A DNA stretch of 64,000 bases. Source: an uncultured bacterium. GTDB lineage: Bacteria > Verrucomicrobiota > Kiritimatiellia > RFP12 > UBA1067. The DNA lies in the NCBI GenBank assembly GCA_902799955.1, contig CADCCQ010000012.1:28392-92391 (forward strand). The letters run 5' to 3'. A program made the position numbers and the translations under genes. Shown piece after piece: positions 33,845 to 42,457 of the stretch. The number at the start of each line of letters is the position of its first letter. Positions within the stretch are counted from its first letter, which is position 1. The notes under the pieces are model-generated. The model saw only the letters and a list, made by a program, of their open reading frames with translations. It ran no database searches and had not been told where the DNA came from.

Positions 33845-34633
33845 ATGACGAACTACCACACCCACACCATCTGGTGCGATGGCGCGGACTCTCCGGAGAA
33901 GGTCGTGCTCTCCGCAATCGAAAAGGGATTTTCCGAAATCGGCTTCTCGTCGCACGCCATGCTCCCCGGCTCGCTTCTCGACTGGGCGCTCGACGCCGGG
34001 CGCGCCGTCGCATACGCGGCGGAGATACGCGCCCTCGCCGAAAAGCACGCCGGGCGCATCCGCGTCCTCTGCGGCGTCGAGGCCGACTATGTCCAGGGAA
34101 TCTCCGACCCCGACCGCTCGACGTATGCGTTCATCGCGCCCGACTACATCATCGGCTCCGTCCATTTCGTGACGGCGCCGGACGGCGGACATGTCTGCGT
34201 AGACGAGTCGCCCAAGTCGCTTGCCGACGGGATCCGCGACCACTTCGGCGGAGACGTCGAGGCGTACATACGCGCCTACTTCCGGCAGCAGTGCGAGATG
34301 GCCGAGAAGTTCGACTTCGATGTCGTCGGGCACCTCGACCTCGTGAGGAAGTTCAACGCGAAGCATCCGTATTTCGACGAGAACGCCGCATGGTATCGGG
34401 AGACGCTTGAGGGCGTCGCGGACTCGATTGCCGCGACGGGGAAGATCGTCGAGGTCAACACCGGTGCGATTTCGCGTGGCTGGATGGACGACGCGTATCC
34501 ATCCGCCGACCTTCGCGGAATGCTCCGCGAGCGTGGCGTCCGGTTCGTCCTTTCCGCCGACGCGCATTCCGCGGCGGCGATCGACTGCGCGTTCGACCGC
34601 TTCTCCTCCGCCGAGCGCTATGTGACGCTCTAG
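33845..34633 (+). CDS. PHP-domain histidinol-phosphatase family protein
   Basis: Starts TNYHTHTIWCDGADSPEKVVLSA, the PHP metal site (HTH), followed by FSSHAM, GVEADYV near 83, GSVHFV near 104, DVVGHLDLVRKF near 160, and a terminal SADAHSAAAI near 242. Homologous to HisK-type histidinol-phosphate phosphatases; other phosphoesterase activities are possible. 262 residues. It begins 2 bp after hydF and ends the coaD operon. Confidence 0.9.
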   Translation: MTNYHTHTIWCDGADSPEKVVLSAIEKGFSEIGFSSHAMLPGSLLDWALDAGRAVAYAAEIRALAEKHAGRIRVLCGVEADYVQGISDPDRSTYAFIAPDYIIGSVHFVTAPDGGHVCVDESPKSLADGIRDHFGGDVEAYIRAYFRQQCEMAEKFDFDVVGHLDLVRKFNAKHPYFDENAAWYRETLEGVADSIAATGKIVEVNTGAISRGWMDDAYPSADLRGMLRERGVRFVLSADAHSAAAIDCAFDRFSSAERYVTL

Positions 34634-34654
34634 GCCCGACCGAAGGGCTTTTTC
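34634..34654 (+). terminator. Likely terminator of the coaD operon
   Basis: Short stem GCCC (34634-34637) with GGGC (34645-34648) right after the stop codon, followed by TTTTTC. The stem is only 4 bp, so this is moderate evidence. Confidence 0.5.
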
Positions 34655-34680
34655 AACTTTTCAACTTCTCTCTTCGCTTG

Positions 34681-34693
34681 TTTGTGGTAGAAT
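34681..34693 (+). promoter_or_regulatory. Extended -10 promoter giving a leaderless mRNA
   Basis: TTTGTGGTAGAAT, -10 at 34688-34693. The ATG is at 34700, where transcription would be expected to start. Confidence 0.8.
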
Positions 34694-34699
34694 GTAGTC

Positions 34700-37684
34700 A
34701 TGAAACAGATCAAGAAGATTCACCTGTTGTTTGTCGCGCTGGCGTCAGTCGCGGCCTGTGCTGACTTCGCGCCGGATGGCGTGCCGTTCGTAGTGGCGGA
34801 GAAGGAGTGGCCGGCGGACGGCCTCGGCAACCACCGCGCCGTCGTGCGCGTGAACGAGCCCGTCAGGGTGGCGCGCGCCGTGCTGAAGTGGCGGCGCGTC
34901 GATCCGCAGCCGGAGATCAAGCGCGTCATCGTGCGTGACGCCGCGACGGGGAAGGACGCCGCGCATGTCGTCGCCCGCGACGTGACGGCGGAGCGCGGGG
35001 AGGTGCTCTTCAACCCGACCTCCGGCCCCGGCATATACTTCATCTACTATATGCCCTACCGCGAGCGGAAGGGGTCGAGCGAGGGAAGGCACCAGCCGCT
35101 GTGGAACGACTACTTCCCGCCGGACTACTCGGAAGGCAGGAAGTGGCTTGATTCATTCGACGCGTTCCGTCCGCCGGTCGAGGCGGATGTCCTGCGTTTC
35201 GAGAGCCGCACGACTTTCGAGGCGTGGACGCCGATGGGACTTCGCGCGACGGCGGCGGAGACGGACGCCCTGCGCCGCGCGCATCCGGAGAACCCCGTTG
35301 TCTTCACCGAAGACCGCGCAAATCCAATCCATCCCGCGTCGTGGCTTCCGGCGAAGTGGGCGAAGGGCGCGGAGGCGCGCGATTCATTCAGCGGCACTGC
35401 GCTGAAGGACGAGTACTACGTGTGGCAGATTGCGCTCTGGACGCCCGGCGGCGCGCTGGAGGGCGTGAAGGCGGAGTTTTCGGACCTTGCAGGTCCCGGA
35501 GGCGCGAACATCCCGGCTTCGGGGATTACCTGCTTCAACACGGAGGGCGTGAATTGGGACGGAAGGCCGATGGAGATAACGCTCGACGTTCCCGCGAACC
35601 GCGTGCAGCCGCTTTGGTGCGGCGTAATGGTCCCGCCGGACGCCGCGCCGGGCGTGTATCGCGGCAAGGCCACGATCACGGCGAAGGGCATGTCTCCGCG
35701 CACGGTCGCGCTTGCCATAACCGTCACCAACGAGACGGTGCGCGACCATGGCGACGGAGAGCTGTGGCGGCACTCGCGCCTTAGGTGGCTCAATTCGCGC
35801 ATCGGCGAAGGCGACACGCCCACGCAGCCGTACAAGGCGATGACGTACAATCGCGAGGCGCGCGCGGTGGGCGCGTCGGAAAAGACATTGATGTTGGCGG
35901 AAAGCGGACTTCCGGCCTCGATCAAGGTCAACGGACGCGATGTGCTGAAGAGGCCGATGCGGTTTGTGGTCGTGACGGAGAAGGGCGAGTTTGAGGTTGG
36001 CGCAGGGGCGTTTGCGCTGGAGAGCGCCGTGGACGGGCATGTCGCGTGGAAGGCGGAGTCTCGCGCGGACGGCATGGCGTTTACGGTGAATGGGCGGATG
36101 GAGTTTGACGGTTTTGTGCGATATGTCGTGGAGGTTGCGGCGGATGGGGACGTCAAGGTGAAGGACGTGCGGCTCGTGACGGATTATACGCCGTACGCCT
36201 CGGCGTACCTGATGGGCGCGGCCTATATGGGGCGCGACGGCGGGAAGAGGCCGCTGGCGTATTCATGGGACTGGAAGAACGGCTGCTACGACAGCTACTG
36301 GACGGGCGGCGCGGAGGCGGGGTTGCACGTCGAGTTTCGCGGCGGCGCGTACCACGGCCCGCTGATCGCGGACAGGTCGTACAGTTACAAGCCTCCGCAG
36401 GCGTGGGCGAACGGCGGGAAGGGGCGGATCGAGTTCGGCGGCACGGACGGCATGACGGTTGTCGCGCGGACGGGCGAGACCGCGCTCTCCGTCGCGCCTC
36501 GCAGGTGGGAGTTCGACCTCAACATCACGCCCGTCAAGCCGCTAGACTTGAAGAAACAGTTTTCGCAGCGGTACTTCCACGCCGACCCGGCGCGCTTCGA
36601 CGAGGTGGCCGAGGCGACCGGCGCCAACATCGTGAACATCCACCATGCGCAGCTGCTGAACCCCGTGATCAACTATCCGTTCGTCGTCCAGGATGAGCTG
36701 AAGGCGTACATTGCCGCGCAGCACGCGAAAGGACGCAAGGTAAAGCTCTACTACACGATCCGCGAGCTCACGAACCACACGGTCGAGCTTCAGGCGCTGC
36801 GGAGCCTTGGAGGCGAGGTGATCGCCCCCGGAAACGCGCACGGCGCGCCGTGGCTGTGGGAACACATGGGCGAGGGGTATCGTCCGGCGTGGTACGTGCG
36901 GATGTGGAACGGCAGCTATGTCGACGCGGCGTTCGTGCTGAGCCCACACTCGCGCTGGATCAACTACTACCTCGAGGGCCTTCGGTGGATGTTCGAGAAC
37001 TACGGGATCGACGGCATCTACATGGACGACGTCGCGTTCGACCGCACGGTGATGAAGCGGATGCGCCGCATCATCGAGAAGTACCGCCCCGGCGCGCTCG
37101 TCGACCTCCATTCCAACACCGGCTACTCCAAGGGGCCGATGAACCAGTACACCGAGTTCTTCCCGTATGTTGACCGCCTGTGGTTCGGCGAGTCGTTCAA
37201 GTACGACCAGATGTCCCCCGACACGTGGTTCGTCACGTTCTCGGGAATCCCGTTTGGACAGATGAGCGAGATGCTGCAGGGCGGGGGCAACCGGTGGCTC
37301 GGCGCGGTCTACGGCACGACGCGCCGCTGCTACATGGACTTCTCGGCGGGCAATCCCGCCGCGATCTGGAAGGCGTGGGCGGACTTCGGGATCGAGAACG
37401 CGCGGATGTCCGGTTACTGGGACGAATACGCGTTCGCGAAGACCGACTCTCCGGACGTGAAGGCGACGGCGTTCATCCGAGGCGACAAGGCGCTCGTCAT
37501 CCTCGGAAACTTCGCGGCGGAGCCGCGCACCGTGAAACTCACGCTTGACGGCAGGTGGACCGGTAGGCGGCGCCTGCAGCTCGTGGCGCGTCCCATTCCG
37601 GGATTCCAGGAAGGGCGCATCTTCGGCGTTGGCGAGCCGATTCCCGTTCCGGCCAAGCGTGGTTGGATGCTGGAGATGCGGTGA
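34700..37684 (+). CDS. Large exported putative glycoside hydrolase (DUF6067-like)
   Basis: Signal sequence ending SVAACADF; VAAC could be a lipobox, so it may be a lipoprotein. Residues 20-560 are beta-sandwich-like; residues 620-900 form a probable TIM barrel with INIHHAQLLNP, LYYTIREL, YGIDGIYMDDVAFDR (acidic residues at the strand end near 776), PGALVDLHSNTG and YVDRLWFGESF. A short beta domain ends the protein (KALVILGNFAAEPRTVKL). This layout matches secreted hydrolases grouped near DUF4091/DUF6067. 994 residues. Substrate unknown. Confidence 0.7.
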   Translation: MKQIKKIHLLFVALASVAACADFAPDGVPFVVAEKEWPADGLGNHRAVVRVNEPVRVARAVLKWRRVDPQPEIKRVIVRDAATGKDAAHVVARDVTAERGEVLFNPTSGPGIYFIYYMPYRERKGSSEGRHQPLWNDYFPPDYSEGRKWLDSFDAFRPPVEADVLRFESRTTFEAWTPMGLRATAAETDALRRAHPENPVVFTEDRANPIHPASWLPAKWAKGAEARDSFSGTALKDEYYVWQIALWTPGGALEGVKAEFSDLAGPGGANIPASGITCFNTEGVNWDGRPMEITLDVPANRVQPLWCGVMVPPDAAPGVYRGKATITAKGMSPRTVALAITVTNETVRDHGDGELWRHSRLRWLNSRIGEGDTPTQPYKAMTYNREARAVGASEKTLMLAESGLPASIKVNGRDVLKRPMRFVVVTEKGEFEVGAGAFALESAVDGHVAWKAESRADGMAFTVNGRMEFDGFVRYVVEVAADGDVKVKDVRLVTDYTPYASAYLMGAAYMGRDGGKRPLAYSWDWKNGCYDSYWTGGAEAGLHVEFRGGAYHGPLIADRSYSYKPPQAWANGGKGRIEFGGTDGMTVVARTGETALSVAPRRWEFDLNITPVKPLDLKKQFSQRYFHADPARFDEVAEATGANIVNIHHAQLLNPVINYPFVVQDELKAYIAAQHAKGRKVKLYYTIRELTNHTVELQALRSLGGEVIAPGNAHGAPWLWEHMGEGYRPAWYVRMWNGSYVDAAFVLSPHSRWINYYLEGLRWMFENYGIDGIYMDDVAFDRTVMKRMRRIIEKYRPGALVDLHSNTGYSKGPMNQYTEFFPYVDRLWFGESFKYDQMSPDTWFVTFSGIPFGQMSEMLQGGGNRWLGAVYGTTRRCYMDFSAGNPAAIWKAWADFGIENARMSGYWDEYAFAKTDSPDVKATAFIRGDKALVILGNFAAEPRTVKLTLDGRWTGRRRLQLVARPIPGFQEGRIFGVGEPIPVPAKRGWMLEMR

Positions 37685-37715
37685 CGGGCCCGGCCGACGG
37701 GCCTGATCCACACGG

Positions 37716-40166
37716 CTACTTCGCGACGCGGAACACCGTGAGCGAGAGCGGCGGCAACGTCTCGGCGACCACGCCGTCCTTCACCGTTGCCGCGCCCGAA
37801 ACCTCCTTCAGCGCCTCGCGGGCGAGCGGCGAGTTGCTGGCGCGCGCGCCGGGTCCCGTGAACCACGTCTTCTGCGCCTGCGAGATTTTCTTCCCGGCAA
37901 GCGCGAGCGTGAGCGGCTGCGGCTCCTCCGAGCAGTTGACGGCCTTCACGACCACGGAGCCGTCCGCATCGCGCACGGCGGAGAACTGGACCGCGCGGCA
38001 CGCCTGGCCTTTTCTGGCCTTGAACCAGCGCGACGTCTGGTCGAACGCCAGCACCTCGCGTCCGCGGTTCTCGCTGAAGAGCTTCTGCACGTTCCAGCTG
38101 GGGTTCACGAAGTTGCCGTCGGTCATCGGGTAGATCAGGTTGGGCTTCCACGCCGTGTGCTTCGCGTTCGCGAAGAGCGGCGCGTAGGCGGCGAGCTTCA
38201 CCACGTCCGCGTTGCGCTCGAGGGCGCACATGAACGCCGCCTCGCCGATCGCGGCGCGCAGGTCGCCCCAGCGGCCGACGTCCTGCGTGACGGCGTACTC
38301 GCCCACGAAGACCTCGAATTCGCCGCGCGGGTAGGAGTCGTACATCTTCGCGCCGGTCGTCATGAACCAGTCGGGCGACTTGTAGTAGTGCTCGTCGCGT
38401 ATGTGCTGCGGGCGTCCCTTCACCGGACCGCCCCACACGTCGGACACGATCTTGATCTCGGGGTACTTCGCCTGGATCGCGTCGTGCATGAGGGCGTAGC
38501 GCTCGTGGTACTTCGGGCCGCCGTTCTCGTTGCCGATCTCGATGTACTGGAGGTTGAACGGCGCGGGGTGTCCGTTCGCCGCGCGCACGGCGCCCCACTT
38601 TGACGTGGCCGGGCCGTTCGCGTACTCGATGCAGTCAAGCGCGTCCTGGACGAATTCGCCCATCTTGTCCATCGGCACCGTCTCCTTGTGGCTCATGCCG
38701 CAGTTGATGCAGAAGAGCGCCTTCGCGCCGAGGTCCTCGCAGAGCTGCAGGTATTCGTGGAAGCCGACGCCGTTCGCGCTCCAGTAGCCCCAGAGGTTCC
38801 ACTGCGTGCGGCGGTCCCACACGTTGCCGATCGTCTGCTTCCAGCGGTACGCCTGGGCCATCGTGTCGCCCTCCACCCAGCAGCCGCCGGGGAAGCGCAC
38901 GAAGCTCGGCTTGAGCGCGGCGAGGCGCTCCATGAGGTCCTTGCGGAAGAGGCCGCTCTTCGCGTAGGTGTCGCAGGGGAAGAGGGAGACGCAGTCCATG
39001 TAGAACGTGCCGCCGTTCGTGGCGCGGAACACGAGCTTCGCGTCGGGGTCTGTCCCCGTCGCCGTGAGCATGAGGCTGTAGGTCTTCCACTCGGGGCCGA
39101 TGCCGCCGATTGCGCCCGTGGCGAGCGTCTTGCCGAGGGACTGTAGCGCCACCTCGATCGGCCCCTTCACGTCGCCGCGCAGGGCCACGGAGAGGCGGTA
39201 CTGCGCGCCGTCCTTCACGGCGATCCCGAAGTAGCCGTCGTTCGCCACGCCGCCGCCCGGCAGCGCCTCGATGCGGCCGCAGTGGCGGTTCTTCTCGGAG
39301 ATGGGCTTCGAAGAGTCAAGTTCGATCGTCGCGTGGCCGACCGTGCTCCAGAAGCCGATCGTGCTCTGCCGGCGGAAGTTGACCAGGCCGTCCTCGAAGC
39401 TGCGGTTGCGCACTAGCTCCGCGTAGACGCCACCGTCTAGGGAGAGGTCGATGTCCTCGAAGAAGATGCCCCACATGTCCTCAGCCACGGGGAAGCGCGC
39501 CTTCGAAGCATCGACGACGATCTTGTTCTCGCCGCCGCCGAATGTGATCTCCGGCACGTCCACGGACGAAAACAGGCACGCGCCGTCCAGCTTCATCGTG
39601 ACTTTGTCGCCGGCGCACGTCATCTCGAGGTCGTACCAGCGGCCCGTCTCGATGGGCGCCTTCGCGCAGTCCTTTTTCAGCGGCGTCGCGAAGTCGTAGC
39701 TGCCCCTCGTCTCGACGCCGTGCTGCTTGTTGAACCAGCCGCCGTAGTTCGCGTAGATGCACTGCTCCGGCGAGCGTTCGCGCACGTGTAGGATGAAGCC
39801 CTCCTTGCCCGAGAGCTTCCGCGCCTTCGCCTTGAACGTGTAGTCGCCCCACGCGGGGTCGCCGAACACGAGCGTGCCGCCGGTGGTGGCGGCTTCGTTC
39901 GACTGGCGGATAACGCCGCCCTCGACCGTCCACTTGCCCTCGTTGCCCACGTCGCACTTGGCCGGATCGGGCAGGCCGCTCCACAGCACCTTGCCGTCCG
40001 GCGCGGTGACGGAGATATCCTTGAACTCCGCCGTGGTCAGCCACGTGTGTAGCGCCACGCGCCCGCACCGCGTCCCCCGGGCGAACGCGGCAGATGCCGC
40101 GATCATCGCCGCCGCGACGACCCCCAGTCTTGAAATCGTATTGTTGCCCATGTAGATGTGCTTCAT
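37716..40166 (-). CDS. Exported GH51 alpha-L-arabinofuranosidase with N-terminal LamG/DUF1080-like domain
   Basis: Signal peptide (LGVVAAAMIAASAAFA), then residues 30-215 a concanavalin-like fold (WTVEGGVIRQSNEAATTGGTLVFGDPAWGDYTFKAK in pieces), then a GH51 barrel: WGIFFEDIDLSLDGGVYAELVRNRSFE, FPGGCWVEGD, acid/base Glu in YIEIGNENGGPKY near 545, nucleophile Glu in VFVGEYAV near 622. C-terminal beta-sandwich to 816. AAAGGAG about 6 nt before the ATG. Convergent with the gene ending at 37684; a GC hairpin lies between (37686-37703). Confidence 0.93.
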   Translation of the reverse strand: MKHIYMGNNTISRLGVVAAAMIAASAAFARGTRCGRVALHTWLTTAEFKDISVTAPDGKVLWSGLPDPAKCDVGNEGKWTVEGGVIRQSNEAATTGGTLVFGDPAWGDYTFKAKARKLSGKEGFILHVRERSPEQCIYANYGGWFNKQHGVETRGSYDFATPLKKDCAKAPIETGRWYDLEMTCAGDKVTMKLDGACLFSSVDVPEITFGGGENKIVVDASKARFPVAEDMWGIFFEDIDLSLDGGVYAELVRNRSFEDGLVNFRRQSTIGFWSTVGHATIELDSSKPISEKNRHCGRIEALPGGGVANDGYFGIAVKDGAQYRLSVALRGDVKGPIEVALQSLGKTLATGAIGGIGPEWKTYSLMLTATGTDPDAKLVFRATNGGTFYMDCVSLFPCDTYAKSGLFRKDLMERLAALKPSFVRFPGGCWVEGDTMAQAYRWKQTIGNVWDRRTQWNLWGYWSANGVGFHEYLQLCEDLGAKALFCINCGMSHKETVPMDKMGEFVQDALDCIEYANGPATSKWGAVRAANGHPAPFNLQYIEIGNENGGPKYHERYALMHDAIQAKYPEIKIVSDVWGGPVKGRPQHIRDEHYYKSPDWFMTTGAKMYDSYPRGEFEVFVGEYAVTQDVGRWGDLRAAIGEAAFMCALERNADVVKLAAYAPLFANAKHTAWKPNLIYPMTDGNFVNPSWNVQKLFSENRGREVLAFDQTSRWFKARKGQACRAVQFSAVRDADGSVVVKAVNCSEEPQPLTLALAGKKISQAQKTWFTGPGARASNSPLAREALKEVSGAATVKDGVVAETLPPLSLTVFRVAK

Positions 40167-40257
40167 TGCCTCTCCTTTGCTGTTTCTTATTTCTCTTGTC
40201 GTTGTTGGTCAAGCCATTTCCTCGAAAAGCTCCTTGACGACTTTTTTCTATGACGTA

Positions 40258-40287
40258 ATTATACCATATTTGCTTGGCGTGACGCAA
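40258..40287 (-). promoter_or_regulatory. Promoter of the second GH51 gene
   Basis: On the minus strand TTGCGT (40287-40282), 18-nt spacer, ATGGTATAAT with -10 at 40263-40258. Confidence 0.75.
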
Positions 40288-40302
40288 ATGAAAAATTCCC
40301 TC

Positions 40303-40331
40303 TTGCGCAGTTGGCCGTGTTGTGGTATAAT
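40303..40331 (+). promoter_or_regulatory. Promoter of the tRNA-Arg/tRNA-fMet unit
   Basis: TTGCGC (40303-40308), 17-nt spacer, TTGTGGTATAAT with -10 at 40326-40331. Confidence 0.85.
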
Positions 40332-40354
40332 ATGCAGCGTTTTCAATTTGAAGT

Positions 40355-40431
40355 GCGCCTGTAGCTCAACTGGATAGAGCATCAGACTACGAATCTGAGG
40401 GTTGTAGGTTCGACTCCTGTCAGGCGCGCCA
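40355..40431 (+). tRNA. tRNA-Arg (anticodon ACG)
   Basis: Acceptor GCGCCTG/CAGGCGC, anticodon loop CTACGAA (ACG, presumably read as inosine), T-arm with GTTCGAC, discriminator G and encoded CCA. Confidence 0.95.
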
Positions 40432-40448
40432 TTTTGAAGACGCCAGAT

Positions 40449-40525
<77 letters not shown>

Positions 40526-40536
40526 ATTCAAAGCAG

Positions 40537-40566
40537 AAGGCGCGGCAACGCGGCTTTTTCTTTTTT
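40537..40566 (+). terminator. Terminator after the tRNA pair
   Basis: Hairpin AAGgCGCG-GCAA-CGCGgCTT (one G-G mismatch) followed by TTTCTTTTTT. Confidence 0.7.
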
Positions 40567-40570
40567 GGCT

Positions 40571-40598
40571 TTGACAACAGGTGCGATTAAGGTATAAT
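40571..40598 (+). promoter_or_regulatory. Consensus promoter of the glycosyltransferase gene
   Basis: TTGACA (40571-40576), 16-nt spacer, TATAAT (40593-40598). The gene's ATG at 40608 leaves a leader of about 3 nt. Confidence 0.9.
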
Positions 40599-40607
40599 AT
40601 TGTATGT

Positions 40608-41543
40608 ATGGAAACAATGGAGAGATTGCCTGACATATCTGTCATAATCCCAACCTTCAACCGCGCTACGATGGTCTGCGATTGCGTGGCGAGCGTATTG
40701 GCGCAGGAGAATGTCGCGCTCGAGGTCGTCGTGGTTGACGACTGTTCGCCCGACGATACCAAGGCAAGGCTTGACGAGCGGTTTGGCGGTGATCCGCGCG
40801 TACGATATAGCCGCAACGAGAAGAACTCGTTTCAGGCGGTGTCGCGGAACAACGGGGTGAAAATTGCGAACGGCAAATTCCTGTTGTTCCTCGACGACGA
40901 CAACATTCTCGGCGAAAACGCGCTTGTGTCGCTCCTGGATGAATTCAAGAAGAATCCCAAGCTCGGCCTTGCCGCGCCGATGGCCGTGCACAAGCGTCCT
41001 GGCAAGGACAATCTGATTTGGTCGCTCGGCAGCGATTTTAATCGTTGGACATCCCAGCCAAAGGACAACTGTCCGAACCTACCGTTGGAAAAGCTGCCTC
41101 TGGAGCCGCAAACATATTCGACGTCCTACTATCCTAACGGATTCATGGTTCCCAGGGAAATCTATGATGAAGTTGGAGGATTTGACGAGTCGTACGTGCA
41201 GATATTCGAGGAGTCGGATTTTGGCTGGAAGATCCGGGAGGCCGGATACGACGCAATCATATCGACGAAAGCCCGCACGGAACATCTCGGATTCCTGGAA
41301 CCGGGATGCGTTCCGGAACTGAGACAGCTTGGGATCGAAAAGCCATATCGTACCTATTGCTTCGCACGCAACCGTCTTCGTTTTGCACGGAGGCATTTCT
41401 CGTTTATGCAGATCTTGTCGGTTACGCTGGTGTTCGCCCCGTTGTCGGCGGTTTACTATTGTGCCGTGGCGCTCAAGAGTCGCCGCGCCGACATCGCCTG
41501 GGCCTATCTGAAGGGGACGCTCACGGGTATCTTCGGCTTGTGA
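40608..41543 (+). CDS. Family 2 glycosyltransferase
   Basis: Inverting GT-A transferase for surface glycans. N-terminal ISVIIPTFNRATMV, VVVDDCSPDDT, the metal-binding LFLDDDN near 101, GGFDESYVQIFEESDFGWKIREAGY near 193-218 (acceptor side), and a hydrophobic C-terminal helix (ILSVTLVFAPLSAVYYCAVAL) for membrane contact. 311 residues. A GTG at 40581 lies between -35 and -10, so the ATG at 40608 is preferred. AT content is higher than in the neighbours, suggesting recent gain. Confidence 0.92.
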   Translation: METMERLPDISVIIPTFNRATMVCDCVASVLAQENVALEVVVVDDCSPDDTKARLDERFGGDPRVRYSRNEKNSFQAVSRNNGVKIANGKFLLFLDDDNILGENALVSLLDEFKKNPKLGLAAPMAVHKRPGKDNLIWSLGSDFNRWTSQPKDNCPNLPLEKLPLEPQTYSTSYYPNGFMVPREIYDEVGGFDESYVQIFEESDFGWKIREAGYDAIISTKARTEHLGFLEPGCVPELRQLGIEKPYRTYCFARNRLRFARRHFSFMQILSVTLVFAPLSAVYYCAVALKSRRADIAWAYLKGTLTGIFGL

Positions 41544-41556
41544 TGAGGGGGAAACA

Positions 41557-42393
41557 ATGGCACATATCGCTATAATCGGGCTGACGGGTCAGTCGCTTTT
41601 CTTCAGCGTGCCGCGCTTCCACGCGGGCGGCGAGACGGTGCATGCCGACGATTTCAATTCCGAGCTGGGCGGCAAGGGCTGCAACCAGGCGGTCGCCGCC
41701 GCAAGGCAGGGCGCGGAGGTCTCGTTCCTCACAGCCGTCGGCGAGGATGACGTCGAGATGGTGCGCCGCTTTCTCTCGCAGGAGGGAATCAAGGGGAGCG
41801 TGGTCGGCAAGAAGGGGCCGTCCGCCCACGCCGCCATACTGACAGACGCCGCGGGCGAGACGCGCGTCACGGTCGCTCGCGGCGCGGAGCTGGACACGGC
41901 GGACGTCGAAGCGGGCTTCAGTGACGCGATTGCGTCCGCCGACATCCTTCTCCTGAACAACGAGGTGCCGGATGCCGTGAACCTCCGCGCATCGGAGATC
42001 GCCGAGGCGAACGGGGTGAAGGTCATGTTCAATCCTGCGCCGTCGCGTTCGGTTCCGGAGGCGCTGAAGAGGCGCGTGTTCCTTTGGACGCCGAACGAGT
42101 TCGAGGAGGCGGCGCTCGGCGACGTCCCGGGCGAGGTGGTTACCACGCTTGGCGCCAAGGGGTGCCGAATCCGCTCGACGGGAGAGGTCATTCCCGCGCC
42201 ATCGGCGGATGCCGTGGACTCGACGGGCGCGGGCGACACGTTCACCGGCGTCCTCGCGGTGCGGCTCGTGGAGGGCGAGGCGCTTGCGGCTGCATGCCGG
42301 GCGGCGAACGAGGCCGCCGCGCAGTGCGTCGCGGCGAGATACGTCATCCCGGCGATTCCGCGCCGCTCGACTTTTGGGTGTTCACATGAGTGA
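41557..42393 (+). CDS. Ribokinase-like PfkB family sugar kinase
   Basis: Phosphorylates ribose or a related sugar. N-terminal sugar-binding ELGGKGCNQAVAAARQGAEVSFLTAVGEDD near 31-60, WTPNEFEEAA near 172, and the ATP/catalytic signature DSTGAGDTFTGVLAV near 218-232 with the catalytic Asp. 278 residues. Weak ribosome site GAGGGGG before the ATG, 13 bp after the glycosyltransferase. RbsK is the closest match by eye; other substrates are possible. Confidence 0.88.
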   Translation: MAHIAIIGLTGQSLFFSVPRFHAGGETVHADDFNSELGGKGCNQAVAAARQGAEVSFLTAVGEDDVEMVRRFLSQEGIKGSVVGKKGPSAHAAILTDAAGETRVTVARGAELDTADVEAGFSDAIASADILLLNNEVPDAVNLRASEIAEANGVKVMFNPAPSRSVPEALKRRVFLWTPNEFEEAALGDVPGEVVTTLGAKGCRIRSTGEVIPAPSADAVDSTGAGDTFTGVLAVRLVEGEALAAACRAANEAAAQCVAARYVIPAIPRRSTFGCSHE

Positions 42394-42398
42394 CAAAA

Positions 42399-42409
42399 TG
42401 TGGTAGAAT
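42399..42409 (+). promoter_or_regulatory. Extended -10 promoter before the dehydrogenase gene
   Basis: ATGTGGTAGAAT, -10 at 42404-42409; -35 poor. Leader about 42 nt with AAGGAAGGA before the ATG. Confidence 0.75.
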
Positions 42410-42457
42410 CAGAGTGTGCCGCAGAATGGCGGACGCAACAAGGAAGGACACAAGACA

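Noticed and set aside
37686..37703. GC hairpin between the convergent genes as a classical terminator
   Set aside because: Stem GGCCCG/CGGGCC is present but neither side has a T run.
40581..40607. GTG start of the glycosyltransferase at 40581
   Set aside because: It lies between a TTGACA and TATAAT pair, so it would not be on the transcript.
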